A stretch of 64,000 bases of DNA from positions 307,467-371,466 of the forward strand of contig JAJVDF010000585.1 of the NCBI GenBank assembly GCA_022410635.1, given 5' to 3'. Below, one piece after another: positions 1 to 10,393 of the stretch. How positions within the stretch are numbered: the first letter of the stretch is position 1; every line of letters begins with the position of its first letter. The translations under genes and the position numbers were made by a program. The notes beneath the pieces were generated by a model. It was not told where the DNA came from and ran no database searches. It saw only the letters and a list, made by a program, of their open reading frames with translations. The DNA is from Tretioscincus oriximinensis (taxonomy: Eukaryota > Chordata > Lepidosauria > Squamata > Gymnophthalmidae).

Positions 1-485
1 CAGGAGGCAACATCCAGACAACTATCCTAGTATCCATTTATACCCTTACTGTCCATAAACCTGTCTAGTCCTGTCTTGAAACTATCCAAGCTGTTAGCTA
101 CCACCACCTCTTCAGGAAGTAAATTCCACAGGCCGATGACCCTCTGGGTGAAAAAATACTTTCCTTTGTCTGTTCTCACTTTTCTACCCAACAGTTTTAA
201 GGAGTGCCCTCTGNNNNNNNNNNNNNNNNNNNNNNNNNNNNNNNNNNNNNNNNNNNNNNNNNNNNNNNNNNNNNNNNNNNNNNNNNNNNNNNNNNNNNNN
301 NNNNNNNNNNNNNNNNNNNNNNNNNNNNNNNNNNNNNNTCCAGTTCCAAAATATCCCTCTTGAGATGTGGTGACCAGAATTGAACACAGTATTCCAAATG
401 TGGCCTCACCACAGATTTATAAAGAGGCAAAACAACATTTGCTGACTTGTTTTCGATTCCTTTCCTAATTATCCCNAACATGGAG
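1..485 (-). mobile_element. CR1 LINE fragment interrupted by an assembly gap
   Basis: Antisense to the window, this is the 3' part of the CR1 lineage that dominates the region. Translated on the minus strand it gives the end of the reverse-transcriptase ORF, with the recognisable stretch [20 protein letters not shown]. The N run at 214-338 falls inside it. The element continues past the left edge of the window. Confidence 0.88.
214..338. other. assembly gap (125 N)
   Basis: A run of 125 N sits inside a CR1 copy. Intact copies have about 198 bp between the same two edges (61834-62031), so the N count probably understates the missing sequence. Confidence 0.97.
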
Positions 486-562
486 TTTTCACAGCCATTA
501 AAGGTACAAAATTCCGTCCCATTTTTAATATGGAAACCCTACTGTAGTTTCACCAGGTATAG
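486..562. repeat. family T fragment, near-identical to 3824-3900
   Basis: These 77 bp are the reverse complement of 3824-3900 with a single mismatch by eye, including the CTATACCTG flank. It is one arm of the family T element. Confidence 0.8.
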
Positions 563-647
563 GTCCCAACAATTTTTTTTGCCCTTCAGATAGTTATTTT
601 CTAATATGTTGAAAGTTATTCATTTTGTTGCATTTATTAATTATACC

Positions 648-838
648 ACAGGTGAAACCCCATTATAAAGAATCCCGATATATTAAAAAATTCTCAGTGT
701 AACAAACAAATTTGAAAGTCCAGGCAGAATGCCCTTAAGAGTAATGTTGGTTACAATGCACTTCATTATGACGACTATTCATTATAACAACACATCCACC
801 CAACCCCTTGGTGTTTGTTATAANGGAGTTTCACCTGT
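648..838. mobile_element. mariner-like MITE
   Basis: A 191-bp element with inverted ends: it opens ACAGGTGAAACCCCATTATA and closes with the complement, one base being N. AT-rich termini of this kind are typical of small non-autonomous Tc1/mariner elements. No transposase is encoded and a target duplication is not clear. Confidence 0.6.
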
Positions 839-1174
839 AGTTGTGAAGCCTGCAAATGTGGCCGTGATGACCTCAAAGGGGCAGCCAAGGCTGGTAGCAA
901 TCCAGACCAGGTGGGGTGGGCCTGTTGGCAGCTTGGGACTGTGCTGGGTGGGAGTGGGCTGTGGCCACACCAAGAGAAACGGATTTAGCAATGATTGGCC
1001 AATCATTTGCACCCCAGGTGATGAACACTGATTGTATTCAGTAACCTGGCTTAGAAGGCTGATTGCCAGGGTGCCATTTATTAATATAGATNTTCCATTT
1101 ATTCAGCAATTGCNGAAGTCAGTGTGAGCTCCTTTTGAGGTCAAACTGGTTGTGGGATTCACTAAAAGCCTCTG
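839..1174. other. unassigned sequence
   Basis: I see no gene, clear repeat or inverted ends in this stretch. Confidence 0.4.
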
Positions 1175-1562
1175 CAGATAATTTAGATGTCAAAACCTAT
1201 CTGAAGGTGTGCCTTCTTCCATATGGACCTGCCCATGCACTAAGGTCTCAGGGAGAAGACCTTCTGAAGGTTTCTCCGGGGCATGTAGGAGGGCCTTCTC
1301 GCTGGTGGCTCCCATACTCTGGGCAGCCCCCTTCTAGAGGCCTGCCGGGGACCTATAGTATATTGTGTGGCTTTTGCCACCTGGTAAAACATCTCCCTTC
1401 TCCCAGGCTCCTAGTTCTCCGNTTTTCCTTTCAGGGATGATTGTATTGCTCGTTTAAACATTGCACTAATGTGTTCTTTGTGTTGCTTTTAATTTTTTGT
1501 TACCTGCCCTGGGACCTTTGGTGAAGGGTGGGATATAAATTCCTAAAATAAAATAAATAAAA
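1175..1562 (+). mobile_element. L2-like LINE 3' end, decayed
   Basis: The stretch aligns by eye with the better copy at 10542-10973: the CTTCTTCCATAT...CCTGCCCATGC segment, then AGGGCCTTCTC, then the 3' tail with GGGATATAAAT and AAATAAATAAAA. The reading frame is destroyed. Confidence 0.7.
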
Positions 1563-1674
1563 CACTGTTGTTGAGATATATTGCTCCTTGGTTGCTTTAG
1601 AAGTCTTACATATTCAAAACAAAAGATAACTGGAAAAGTCTACAGATAGCAAGAGATGGAGAATTATTTTTATT

Positions 1675-1850
1675 AGATGGCATTTGCCCAAAGGGTTACA
1701 TCTATCTTATCCCACAACANTGTGATGGTACCTATTAATCTCTAGCAATTTCTTGCTTTTGAACAGCTAGGTTGGCTGGAGCTAAGGCCAGTAGAGGGCA
1801 CTCACCCTTGTCCATGGCAGACAAGAGGTCTCAAACTGTTCNTGCTTTAG
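1675..1850 (-). mobile_element. tRNA-derived SINE, family 2 (fragment)
   Basis: Antisense copy of the SINE whose middle reads CTTGCTTTCGAACAGCTAGGTTGGCT in relatives. The part with GCCAGTAGAGGGCACTCACCC is well preserved. It matches the copies at 15552-15998 and 53276-53552. Confidence 0.7.
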
Positions 1851-2654
1851 TAACGGCCTGTTCTGGGTGCCGCCAAACCATGAATAATTATGCTCAAACA
1901 ATTCTGCCTTAAAAAAAGTAGAGTTGATGTATGAGTCAAACCTAGCAGAAGACAGTCTCCCAGAAATCTTTTTGAGATATATTTCAGATCATAAACATGT
2001 CTTTAAACGGCCAACAACNCTTAAGAAGTACAGAAATGCCCCTGCAGGTGATTCTGGATTTCAGTTCCTAATATCACAAGACTGCTGGAGTTATTCCAAG
2101 GCCAAGCTTGCGCGCAATTCAATCCACATTCTTTATATACTGATTTTACTTGTTCATAAGTTCCTGGTCACTGAACAGGTCTGAAAATGTGACAATGTTG
2201 AAAATCACAGTAATTAGAGGAAGAATTCAGCTCATTTGGAATATTGTTTATGGAGTTGGCTTGAAATTCATATTTGTTGCATAATCTTTGTTGAATCCCC
2301 ATGAACTGAAGTTGCCTGTTACTATTAATTCGGCCAACCAATCACTGCATAAAGCACCACTTCTTTTGAAACAGGTTTCTATGTTTTTCAGCTCCGTGAA
2401 CAACAAAGACCTTGCTTTAAGAATTAAGTCTGGTTGCTAAGATACATCTTTAATCTCGCCAATCTTAAAGTTATATCCTGTTTCAAATGCATTATAAGGG
2501 CCATACCTCANGGCAGATTTTATTTTTAAATGAGTAAAACTATCAAGGAGGGTTGCAATTCATCTTTGATTTTTGAAATATCAATCATAAAAGCTGCATG
2601 TGATAAACCTCATCTTTGAAGAGGCATTTCCACTTGCATGTGTGGCAGGCAATA
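1851..2654. other. unassigned sequence
   Basis: About 800 bp of ordinary AT-rich DNA. No convincing exon, RNA gene or repeat was seen. Confidence 0.4.
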
Positions 2655-2775
2655 TGGATTCATAGAATCAGGGACCTCCAGGGTCATAGGGTCCAACCCC
2701 CTGCTCAGTGCAGAATTCATTAAACCATCCCAGACAGATGACTGTCCAGCCTCTGTTGAAGACTTCCAGCGAAAT
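2655..2775 (-). mobile_element. CR1 3' tail, second lineage
   Basis: The ATTCATAGAATCA opening and the GGGTCCAACCCCCTGCTCAG body are the antisense of a classic CR1 3' terminus, which on the sense strand ends in ATTCTATG-type octamers. It matches the sense copy ending near 34010. Confidence 0.82.
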
Positions 2776-2931
2776 CTTGTAAAATGAGATTACACAATGT
2801 ACAGATCCTGAATTACGCAAGTGACAATTCCTAGGAAAATACTTCAGAGTTAGAAGGAAGTGATTTAGGTGTTCAGGTTTAAAGTTCTTTATTATGCCTC
2901 TGCTAATGTAGTTATCTCTAACAAGAACAGG

Positions 2932-3028
2932 CAAGAAGAAGAAGAAGAAGAAGAAAAAGAAAAAGAAAAAGAAAAAGAAAAAGAAAAAGAAAAAGAAGAA
3001 AAAGAAGAAAAAGAAGAAGAAGAAGAAC
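2932..3028 (+). repeat. purine microsatellite (GAA)n/(GAAAAA)n
   Basis: An uninterrupted purine tract that changes from GAA to a 6-bp AAAAAG-type unit and back to GAA. Confidence 0.95.
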
Positions 3029-3266
3029 TGTGTTAAGACCTCTTAAACATGGTCTTTCAAGGCTGAAGAGACCCAGATATTGTCATGTGATTTCACCACT
3101 CTGTCACAGTGGCCAGGGCATCTGCAGCATGGCTTCTAAGCCGGTGACTTCTGCCTGTTGAAGGGCTGCAGTGTTGGCAGTTACAATGGACGTACAGGTT
3201 GCTACAGAGACAGCACTTATGCAACTGCTTGATTACGGTCTCATCTATTCATCTATTGCTTTCATC

Positions 3267-3368
3267 TATTCAGACTGCCCAGGTGCATCTGATGGGTCTC
3301 TGTGTGGTACAGAATGCTGGACTAGATGGGCTCTGGCCCGATCCAATATGGCTCTTCTTATGTTCTTA
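3267..3368 (+). mobile_element. CR1 3' end only
   Basis: The last 100 bp of the abundant CR1: CAGACTGCCCAGGTGCATCT through GGCTCTTCTTATGTTCTTA. It is a severely 5'-truncated insertion. Confidence 0.85.
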
Positions 3369-3418
3369 ATCATCATCAAGCAGAATTCATAAACTTTGAA
3401 GTAGGTGGTAAAAGGAAA

Positions 3419-3575
<157 letters not shown>

Positions 3576-3576
3576 C

Positions 3577-3811
3577 TGGTTTTTCTACCCCACCCTTCTC
3601 ACCTATAGGGACTCATAGCGGATTACAAAGTTAATTTTAGCCCAAAGGTTTATATCTATTCTATTTTCAAGCTACTTGAAATATAGATTGCAAATCCACT
3701 TTCGAACAGCTGAGTTGGCCAGTAGATGCCCCTCTTCACGGCCAATGCAGGACTTCAAGAACAGATCTCTCGGTTGAAAGACCATCTCTTAACGACTGCG
3801 CCATTCGTGCC
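3577..3811 (-). mobile_element. near full-length tRNA-derived SINE, family 2
   Basis: On the minus strand it starts GGCACGAATGGCGCAG, with a box-A-like tRNA start, and a diverged box B lies about 45 bp on. It then passes through the AACTCAGCTGTTCGAAAG body and ends with a tail that runs into the AAT microsatellite. It is one of the most complete copies of this family here. Confidence 0.78.
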
Positions 3812-3823
3812 TTATGAGAAACA

Positions 3824-4010
3824 CTATACCTGATGAAACTACAGTAGGGTTTCCATATTAAAAATGGGACGGAATTTTGTACCTTTAATGGCTGTGAAAA
3901 AGCAGGTGCGGCAGGAATTACCGGTATAAAATATATTGGTTGAAAATGCCTCTCTTCTATATCCATTAAAGTGGCAAAGTGCTATCCCAGTTTTTATGTG
4001 GTAACTCTAG
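3824..4010. mobile_element. MITE with about 45-bp terminal inverted repeats (family T)
   Basis: The left arm contains AGGGTTTCCATATTAAAAAT...CTTTAATGGCTGTG. The right arm reads back as the diverged complement, CTAGAGTTACCACATAAAAA...CTTTAATGG. There is no coding capacity. Sister copies lie at 11990, 16066 and 16530. Class is unknown. Confidence 0.68.
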
Positions 4011-4663
4011 GTGAAATTGAGGAAAGCAGGTAAAAAAACCNAGATGTGATGGATTGCTTCTTCTTATTTATTTTATTAAAAGCTCCTTGGAAGAATTTAG
4101 ACATGATTCACAGTTGGTAGGGCTGGATTGGCATGTGGACGGCAGTAGATCATTTTCTGGAACAGAATAAATGTGAATCGGGTCTAAGACACCATTAAGA
4201 CAAGTGAAGTTGACTGGAGTTTTGTGAAATCTGTCAAAGCTGGTAAATGATCATGCCTTTGACTGATGCTATGAGAAAGGGATATATTGATCAGCTAAAT
4301 GGCTCATAACTGAATTAGGCCTGAAGCACTGTGGTTGGTGAAATGCCACTCTTTTATAGTAAACCCCCAGGCCTTTGGACCAATTANCAAACAGTACTGG
4401 GCTCTTCTAGAATAATAATACATTTGGCCCAGTAAATGGCCGATGAGCAACTGGTGGCTCAACATTCTAATGGTCTAATCTTAGTCCCCTAAAGTTGTAA
4501 ACAAGTAACAACTATTCACCAGACTTTGGTGAAACCTTCAATAATGCCTGATAGAGATACCATCCCTGACAGATTTCTTCCAACATTCACTTTCTGCATT
4601 TGTGAATTTTCCTTGTGAACAAATGGATAAAAGTATCCTGCTTCTCTATTCAAGAGCATACTA
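4011..4663. other. unassigned sequence
   Basis: No gene or recognisable repeat was seen in this 650-bp stretch. Confidence 0.4.
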
Positions 4664-4917
4664 CAGTGATACCTCGGTTCTCGAACATAATTCGTTCCAG
4701 GAGGACGGTCGAGAACCAAATTGTTCGAGAACCGAAGCAATGATGACGCAAGCAAGGCGCGCTGGGCCGAATGAACGCCATTCGGCTCAACTCGGCTCAT
4801 CTCGGAAGTTNGAGTTCCAAATATTTGTTCGGATTCCAAGACAAAAGTTTCTCGAATCTCCTGGTCGAATACCGATTTGGTCGAAAGTCAAGGCGTTNGA
4901 GAACCGAGGTATCACTG
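4664..4917. mobile_element. Tc1/mariner MITE
   Basis: A 254-bp element starting CAGTGATACCTCGGTTCTCG and ending with its complement. TA precedes it (4662-4663); the right-hand TA has decayed to TC. The interior is also largely palindromic. No transposase is encoded. A second copy with intact TA duplications lies at 45962-46234. Confidence 0.9.
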
Positions 4918-5404
4918 TCCTTATTTCCTTTGAAGAAGTTGGGAGGGGCTTGGAAATTATTTTGGAGTACGGTGAGAAGTCAAACAGTAAAAAATTGGTG
5001 TTAGAAAACTGTATTTTGAAAATACTCTTTGAGGTTTCATGAAAAGGAATGAGATACTGAATGAGGAAAAAATTGGCTATTTTTCCAGGAATTACTCAGG
5101 GACCCAAAGTTAAGAGCTGTCACCACATTATAAGCGCTTTCAGGAATAGGATAATTTCAAAGAACCTATGACTCACTTACTGTAAATAGGCTGATATTCA
5201 GGATACAACTTTAGGCATAGCTAAGTAGAAAGGAAGTCTCCCTAAATACAATAGAACTAATTTCCCAGTACACAAACAGCGTTACACTACGCTGCTGATT
5301 AGTGAAAAGACAAAATGTACAAATTACTACATTCTTAAAGCTCTTATAAAGGGGAGACATGGAGGCGAAAAGAATTTTGAAATGGTAATCTGAACTTAAT
5401 TTTT
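4918..5404. other. unassigned sequence
   Basis: Nothing recognisable was found here. Confidence 0.4.
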
Positions 5405-6195
5405 TATTCCAAAATTACAAATCTCTAGTGAGATCACATTTGGAATACCNTGTACAATTCTGGTCACTATACCTTAGAACAGGGGTGGGCAATTAATTTT
5501 TCCCAAGGGGCCGCATGAGAAATTGGGGTGGTTTTAGAGGGCCGGATTAATATAGTTAACTCAGTTCTACCCAATACTGTATATAACTCTGAGCTAAGAG
5601 GGCCGGGCCGGTCAGAGACAGTAGGAGGGCCGCATGTGGCCCTCGGGCCGCCACTTGCCCAGGTCTGCCTTAGAAACTAATTTGTGCAGCTGGAGAAAGG
5701 GCAAGAAAGGGCAACAAGAATTATCAAGGGGATGGAACAAAATCCCTTATAAAAATCAGGCTGCACTGNCTAGATCTCTTCAGCATTGAAAGAGGTGCAC
5801 TGAATGAAATGTATAAAATTATGAAAAAGGTGAGTAAAGAAAANTTGTTTTCTCTATCAGACAATATTAGAACCATAGGGAATTCCTTGAAACGGATGGG
5901 CAGAAGAAGTATTTTTTTTACCCAGAGGGTCATTGGTCTGTGGAAACTTCCAAGATTGGTGGTGATAACTAGCAGCCTAGAGAACTTTAGGATTAGACAA
6001 ATTCATGGAAGNTAATAAGATGGATGTTTTGATACTCCTTTCAGAATTGAGCAACAGGCAGTATTCCAGAAGAACAATTTGCAGAACGTNAAGAACAAAA
6101 GTGGTGCAATTGATGGGCNACTGTATGAGACAGAATTCTGGACTAGATGGGCTGGGCTCAATTCAACAGAGTTCNTCTTATGTTCTAACTACAGG
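5405..6195 (+). mobile_element. CR1 LINE 3' part, split by a hAT element
   Basis: Sense copy with the HLEY-type stretch (CACATTTGGAATACC) before the hAT insertion. The remainder (CAGAGGGTCATTGG and the 3' end CTTATGTTCTAAC) follows it. It is degenerate, with several frameshifts. Confidence 0.85.
5480..5667. mobile_element. hAT-type MITE
   Basis: A 188-bp non-autonomous element with ends CAGGGGTGGGCAA and TTGCCCAGGTCTG. It is flanked by a perfect 8-bp target duplication CCTTAGAA (5472-5479 and 5668-5675). An 8-bp duplication with CAGGGGT-type termini is diagnostic of hAT. It is inserted in the CR1 copy, so it is younger than that copy. Confidence 0.93.
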
Positions 6196-6207
6196 ATTTA
6201 AATAGTT

Positions 6208-6412
6208 GCATTCTATTTTTTTTTATTTGTACCTATATTCTGCCCTATACCNGAAGGTCTCAGGGCGGCCAACCATAAGGGGNACACATAGCTTTTGTTG
6301 CTTTCTCCACAACACACACCCTGTGAAGTAGGTTGGGCTGAGAGAGTTCTAAAAAACTGTGACTGGCCCAAGGTCAGCAAGCTGGCTTCATGGAGGAGTC
6401 GGGAATCGACAT
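6208..6412 (-). mobile_element. tRNA-derived SINE, family 1 (Sauria-like), 5'-truncated
   Basis: Antisense copy. It opens with an A/T-rich tail and CTGCCCTATACC, then passes through TAGCTTTTGTTGCTTTCTCC and AACTGTGACTGGCCCAAGGT. Compare the full sense copy at 8005-8263. Confidence 0.85.
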
Positions 6413-6584
6413 TATTTAGCAATGTTTGACTGATTTTATCCATATTTTATACTGATATTTCAGGGGATACTGTGACCCGCCCTGAGAATTTCTCATGAAT
6501 AGAAGGATTGGAGTTTATCAAATTAAAATTATTACTGTGTTATTAATAATTTTAACAATAACTTATTATTTATTTATAATTATT

Positions 6585-6715
6585 AATTATTAACACATTG
6601 TTAATGTGTTTCTAATTTGTGTCATNATCTTTCGTTACCCACCACGAGATCTCTCGTGGTGGGAGGGCAGGATATAAATCATTTTAAATAAATAAAACAA
6701 ATAAAATACTTAATT
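6585..6715 (+). mobile_element. LINE 3' tail with a stem-loop
   Basis: A 3'-terminal fragment ending GGGCAGGATATAAAT then AAATAAATAAAACAAATAAA. Just before the end, 6639-6662 forms a perfect hairpin with 11-bp arms starting CCACCACGAGA. It is most like the tail of an L2-type LINE. Confidence 0.6.
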
Positions 6716-7274
6716 TTGATAAAAAGCACAAGTTAGAACAATTCTTGGAAATTTATTTACTTGATTTCCCNTATAGTTATAAAACAGTTCCATCAGAAAA
6801 TTGAAGTATTGTAAAATCTTTGTTCTTCATTTCTACAAGACCTTAAGTACCCGAAAGTATTTTTTAAAAATAGTGTTTTTAAAAATTCCTCAGAACAAAT
6901 ACTGAGCTTTTCAGAAGAAAAAACACATTAGAGATACAGATTTTAAATACTGTACTAAAAATGCTGGTTATTCATACCCACAAGCGTAATTTATTTTAAA
7001 TGATACAAGACAGTGTATTAAAAGGCAAGATAATTAATTGAGTGGGAAATATAATAACTGCTTCTTAAGTATTACAGCAAAGATACAATTTGGGGAAAGA
7101 ACAGAGGACTAATTGTGAAACATTCATTTTTAGATGGTGATATTTATAAACTCATCANACACAACTGCTTGCCTATTCAGAGACGTATGGAAATAGCCTA
7201 GGAGTTATCATGAAAAGCCATCACATACAGAGAAAGCAGATAGAAGTTAATTGCCTGAGTAAGCTCACTTGCAC
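6716..7274. other. unassigned AT-rich sequence
   Basis: No gene or clear repeat was seen. Confidence 0.4.
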
Positions 7275-7455
7275 GGCTATTCGAAAGCAAGAATTACAAG
7301 AAGTTGTAACAGACAGCGACTAGATAAATGGGAACCATCACAGCGTGATTGTGGAAGATAGAACGTAACCTTCGGGCAAAAAATAACCTTGTAAGCAGCT
7401 TTGAGTCCCTTCAGGTGAAAACAGCGAGGTATAAAAAACCTGTTCCTCTTCTTCC
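7275..7455 (+). mobile_element. SINE family 2, 5'-truncated
   Basis: Sense copy from CACGGCTATTCGAAAGCAAG to the AGGTATAAAAAACC tail followed by CTTCTTCCTCC. It is next to another copy in the same direction at 7490. Confidence 0.72.
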
Positions 7456-7458
7456 TCC

Positions 7459-7478
7459 TTAGGGTTACGGTTAGGGGT
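7459..7478 (+). repeat. short degenerate telomere-like motif
   Basis: TTAGGGTTACGGTTAGGGG lies between two SINEs. It is only about three units long with one mismatch, so it may be chance. Confidence 0.35.
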
Positions 7479-7489
7479 TGTTCTTCTGG

Positions 7490-7765
7490 GGCACGAATGG
7501 CTCAGAGGTTAAGAAATGATNTTTCATTTGAGAGATCCTTTCTCGAAGCCCTGTGTTGGATGTGGAAAGGAGACAGCACCCTGTACTGGCCTCAGCTTTA
7601 GCCAATTCAGCTATTCAAAAGGAAGTAGACAAAGCGATCTACCTTTCAAGTAGATACATGGGTACCACCACTAATCTGGTGGGTAAGATAGAAAAGATAC
7701 AAGCCTTTGGANGAAAATTAACCTTGTAAGATGCTTTGTACACCAAGAGCAGGGTAAAAAAATGC
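7490..7765 (+). mobile_element. SINE family 2, near full length
   Basis: Starts GGCACGAATGGCTCAGAGG, with a good box-A match, and has a weak box B (TCTCGAAGCCC). It then follows the family body to the GCAGGGTAAAAAAATGCC tail. Confidence 0.78.
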
Positions 7766-8004
7766 CAGATTTGTCTTAGGGTAGCAAAATCGATTCTGGT
7801 GCCCCCCTTCTCATAGAAGCAGAAGGGGTGCAGCAGACATTTTAGTGCCCCTCTTTATATATTGTAAAGGTATGAACGTGGCGCATTAAAACCATAAAAC
7901 AAATAAACCAGGTTATCAGGAAATTCCAGAATCAACAAATGCCGTGTGGGTATAGCCCAAGCTATAAACCTGGAGAGGAGCAGAGTAGCGTGTCAACAGT
8001 TCCA

Positions 8005-8263
8005 GTTTGGTGTAGTGGTTAGAGTGTTGGACTTGCACCTGGTAGTCTCCNGGTTCGATTCCCCACTTCTCCATGGAAGCCAGCTGGGTGATCTTGGGCC
8101 AGCCACAGTTCTTTGAACTCTCTCAGCCCCACCTACTCCACAGGGTGTCTGTTGTGGAGAAAGCAACAAAAGCTAGGTGCGCCACCTAAGATTGGATGCC
8201 CTGAGACCTTCAGGTATAGGGCGGGATACAAGTACAAATAAAAATAAATAAAAATAAAATTGT
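8005..8263 (+). mobile_element. full-length tRNA-derived SINE, family 1 (Sauria-like)
   Basis: The tRNA-related head has box A TGGTGTAGTGGTTAG and box B GGTTCGATTCC. A conserved middle (CAGCCCCACCTACTCCACAGG) follows. The 3' tail is CCCTGAGACCTTCAGGTATA and GGGCGGGATACAAG, ending in AAATA repeats. The tail is nearly the same as the 3' end of the L2-like LINE at 10542-10973, as expected if that LINE's machinery mobilises the SINE. Confidence 0.9.
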
Positions 8264-8549
8264 GAATCATCTCAGAAACATCTCAGACCCACCTCAAAGG
8301 TTAGGGTGTGTGTTTTTGCTAACCACATGAAAACACACCCTAAAAAGCAGCATACAATATCTTGAAGTAAGGTCACCACATGCTTTCTGGGAATGTGTTT
8401 TGGCACTTCAACAGCCGTCATGTTCCTACCTAAATGAGCTCACTAGGGAAAAGAAGGAATGAAATCCCCTTCTCTATGCATAACTAAAGAGGAAGACAGC
8501 ATAACCGTCATCATGTTTGAGTACGACTCCCCCCAGGTGCAGGAGAAAG

Positions 8550-8862
8550 AAGAAGAAGAAGAAGAACTTGGTTCTTATATCCCGCTTTTCTCACCTTTCA
8601 AAGGGACTCAAAGCAGCTTGCAAGGGTATTTTGACCAAAGGCTGACATTCTATCTTCCCCACCAGGCTGTGGTGGTTCCCATGTATCTACTTGCAGTCAG
8701 TAGCAATTTCTTGCAATTCATGCTTTCGAATAGCTGGNTTGGCTAGAGCTACAGGCTAGTGGGAGGTGCTCACCCCTTCCCACGTCCCACACAGGGCTTC
8801 GAAACCCGATCTCCCAGGTGAGAGACGAATTCCTAAGCAACTGAGCTATCCGTGCAGGCCCC
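8550..8862 (-). mobile_element. full-length SINE, family 2
   Basis: Antisense copy. An AAG-repeat tail is followed by TTATATCCCGCTTTTCTCACC, the family body with TTTCGAATAGCTGG, and the tRNA-like head (read GGCCTGCACGGATAGCTCAG in sense). Box B is preserved as GGTTTCGAAGCCC. Confidence 0.82.
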
Positions 8863-8904
8863 TACCATATGCCCATGCCCCATATGGCGTGAAGTATTCC
8901 CTTC

Positions 8905-9000
8905 CCTACTTTCCAGTATGGTTGTTTTTAATACGTTAATTCCGATTTTATTGTTAACGGCCCTGAGACCTTCAGGTATAGCCCAGTACCAGTTGCCAAC
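8905..9000 (+). mobile_element. LINE/SINE-type 3' tail fragment
   Basis: Contains ACGGCCCTGAGACCTTCAGG and TATAG, the shared L2/SINE-1 terminus, preceded by a T-rich stretch as in the L2 copies. Confidence 0.55.
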
Positions 9001-9409
9001 AGAAACAAACGTCCAGCTTCCGGTTTTTATCTTTCTACANCATTTTTGTTTCTTGCTTTATGGGTATCAGTTATTTTCCATCTGCTTTTCTACGGTGTTT
9101 TTGCTCAGTGACAAGTGCTTATTTAAAAGCTGGCAGTAGCAGCAATGCAAATGTGAAGAAAATGAAATAGGAGCTGTTGTTGTGCTGGTGGTGGGGCCTG
9201 CTGGGAAGTGTAGTCCAACTGCCCAGCCCACGCAGGAACCTTCCCTGTAGACTGCAGCTCCCAGCCTGCGATGATGGTAGCCATGGGTGGGAAGAAGGGT
9301 CATTAGCCAACCTGTGCCCAGTCCCACCCACAGGAAACATTTTTGCTGCTTTCAGGAAAATTGCTGGGGGACTCCATATACAGGGCGATATAGAAATACA
9401 AAATAAATA

Positions 9410-10341
9410 CAGGGAGCTTCAAAAAAAATGTATACACACTGTGAACTTCTATAGAAAGTTTATTTACTGTTCTACAAAGTTAAATAACAAATGTTAATTG
9501 TCGGGGTTCACCATACGTGATATATTAATTAATAAATTTGATATAAATATATACAAGAATTGGTCCCCAGAGGCCCAGGCAGCTTGGATGTAAAAATTTT
9601 GGGAAAAATTGCCATTACAGGGTGTTGCAAGAGAGCTAATCTCTCTCTTCCTGCCCTGTAGCAGTTCCCATTTAGTAGTTCTCCTTAGCCTATTGTTTCA
9701 AAGGGCACTATTGTATCTGAAGCCACGGATTAATGACTTGAGTCATTTGCCTCAAAAGGGCAAGAGGAAGCCTTTTGTCCATCCTTTACCTTGGAGTGAG
9801 TGACAGGTCACAGGTCCTGGAAGCCTAAAGGGTCAATCTTGTACTGCTCAAACCATACCCATATTTGGATACTTCCTGACACAGGCTGCGCCCCTTGGGA
9901 GGAGGGAGACGCGTCACACAGGTGTCACAACCTGAATCCACCTCCGGTCCACCTCAAACCACACCTTCTGAACTCCCACTTTCTGACATCACTCTTCCTG
10001 TACACGCCTTGTGTTTTGGAGTCAATAAAAACTGCTGCACAGAGGTGCTCAGGAGGATTCCATGACCCACGTGGACCTCCTGGGACTTGCTTCACGATCT
10101 AAGTTTATGGCCTCTGTGTGAGTTCTTGATGGGAGTCAGATTTTATACGTGTCCGTATTCTGACGATACGGCTGCCTCAGATGTGCAGGCATCTTAGTAA
10201 CGTGGTGAGCAAACCCCCGTTAGCTAATACTGTTCAAATTGGTGACCTGCAGCATCAATACAATTCTGAGTACGAGTCACCACTGATTCTGTACATCGTA
10301 TGGAAGTTCAAAGTATGTATACATTTTTTTGAAGCACCCTG
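9410..10341. mobile_element. mariner-type element split by a solo LTR
   Basis: The ends are inverted: CAGGGAGCTTCAAAAAAAAT at the left, and the right end reads back as CAGGGTGCTTCAAAAAAATG. TA is duplicated on both sides (9408-9409 and 10342-10343). Without the 724-bp LTR and its duplication, about 200 bp remain. No transposase is visible. The element itself landed in an A-rich LINE/SINE tail (9345-9407). Confidence 0.85.
9499..10222 (+). mobile_element. solo LTR inside the mariner element
   Basis: Starts TGTCGGGGTTCACC and ends with the degenerate complement (ACCCCCGTTA). It carries an AATAAA signal at 10024-10029. The flanks are GTTAAT (9493-9498) and GCTAAT (10223-10228), an imperfect target duplication. 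No internal genes are present. Family and class are undetermined. Confidence 0.68.
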
Positions 10342-10393
10342 TAGATGCTACCATCATGCTGNCAAATTGCAAAGCGAGATTTGCCCTCTCTAT

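Noticed and set aside
8005..8075. Functional tRNA gene
   Set aside because: The A and B boxes belong to a SINE with a long non-tRNA body and LINE-type tail; the cloverleaf is not complete.
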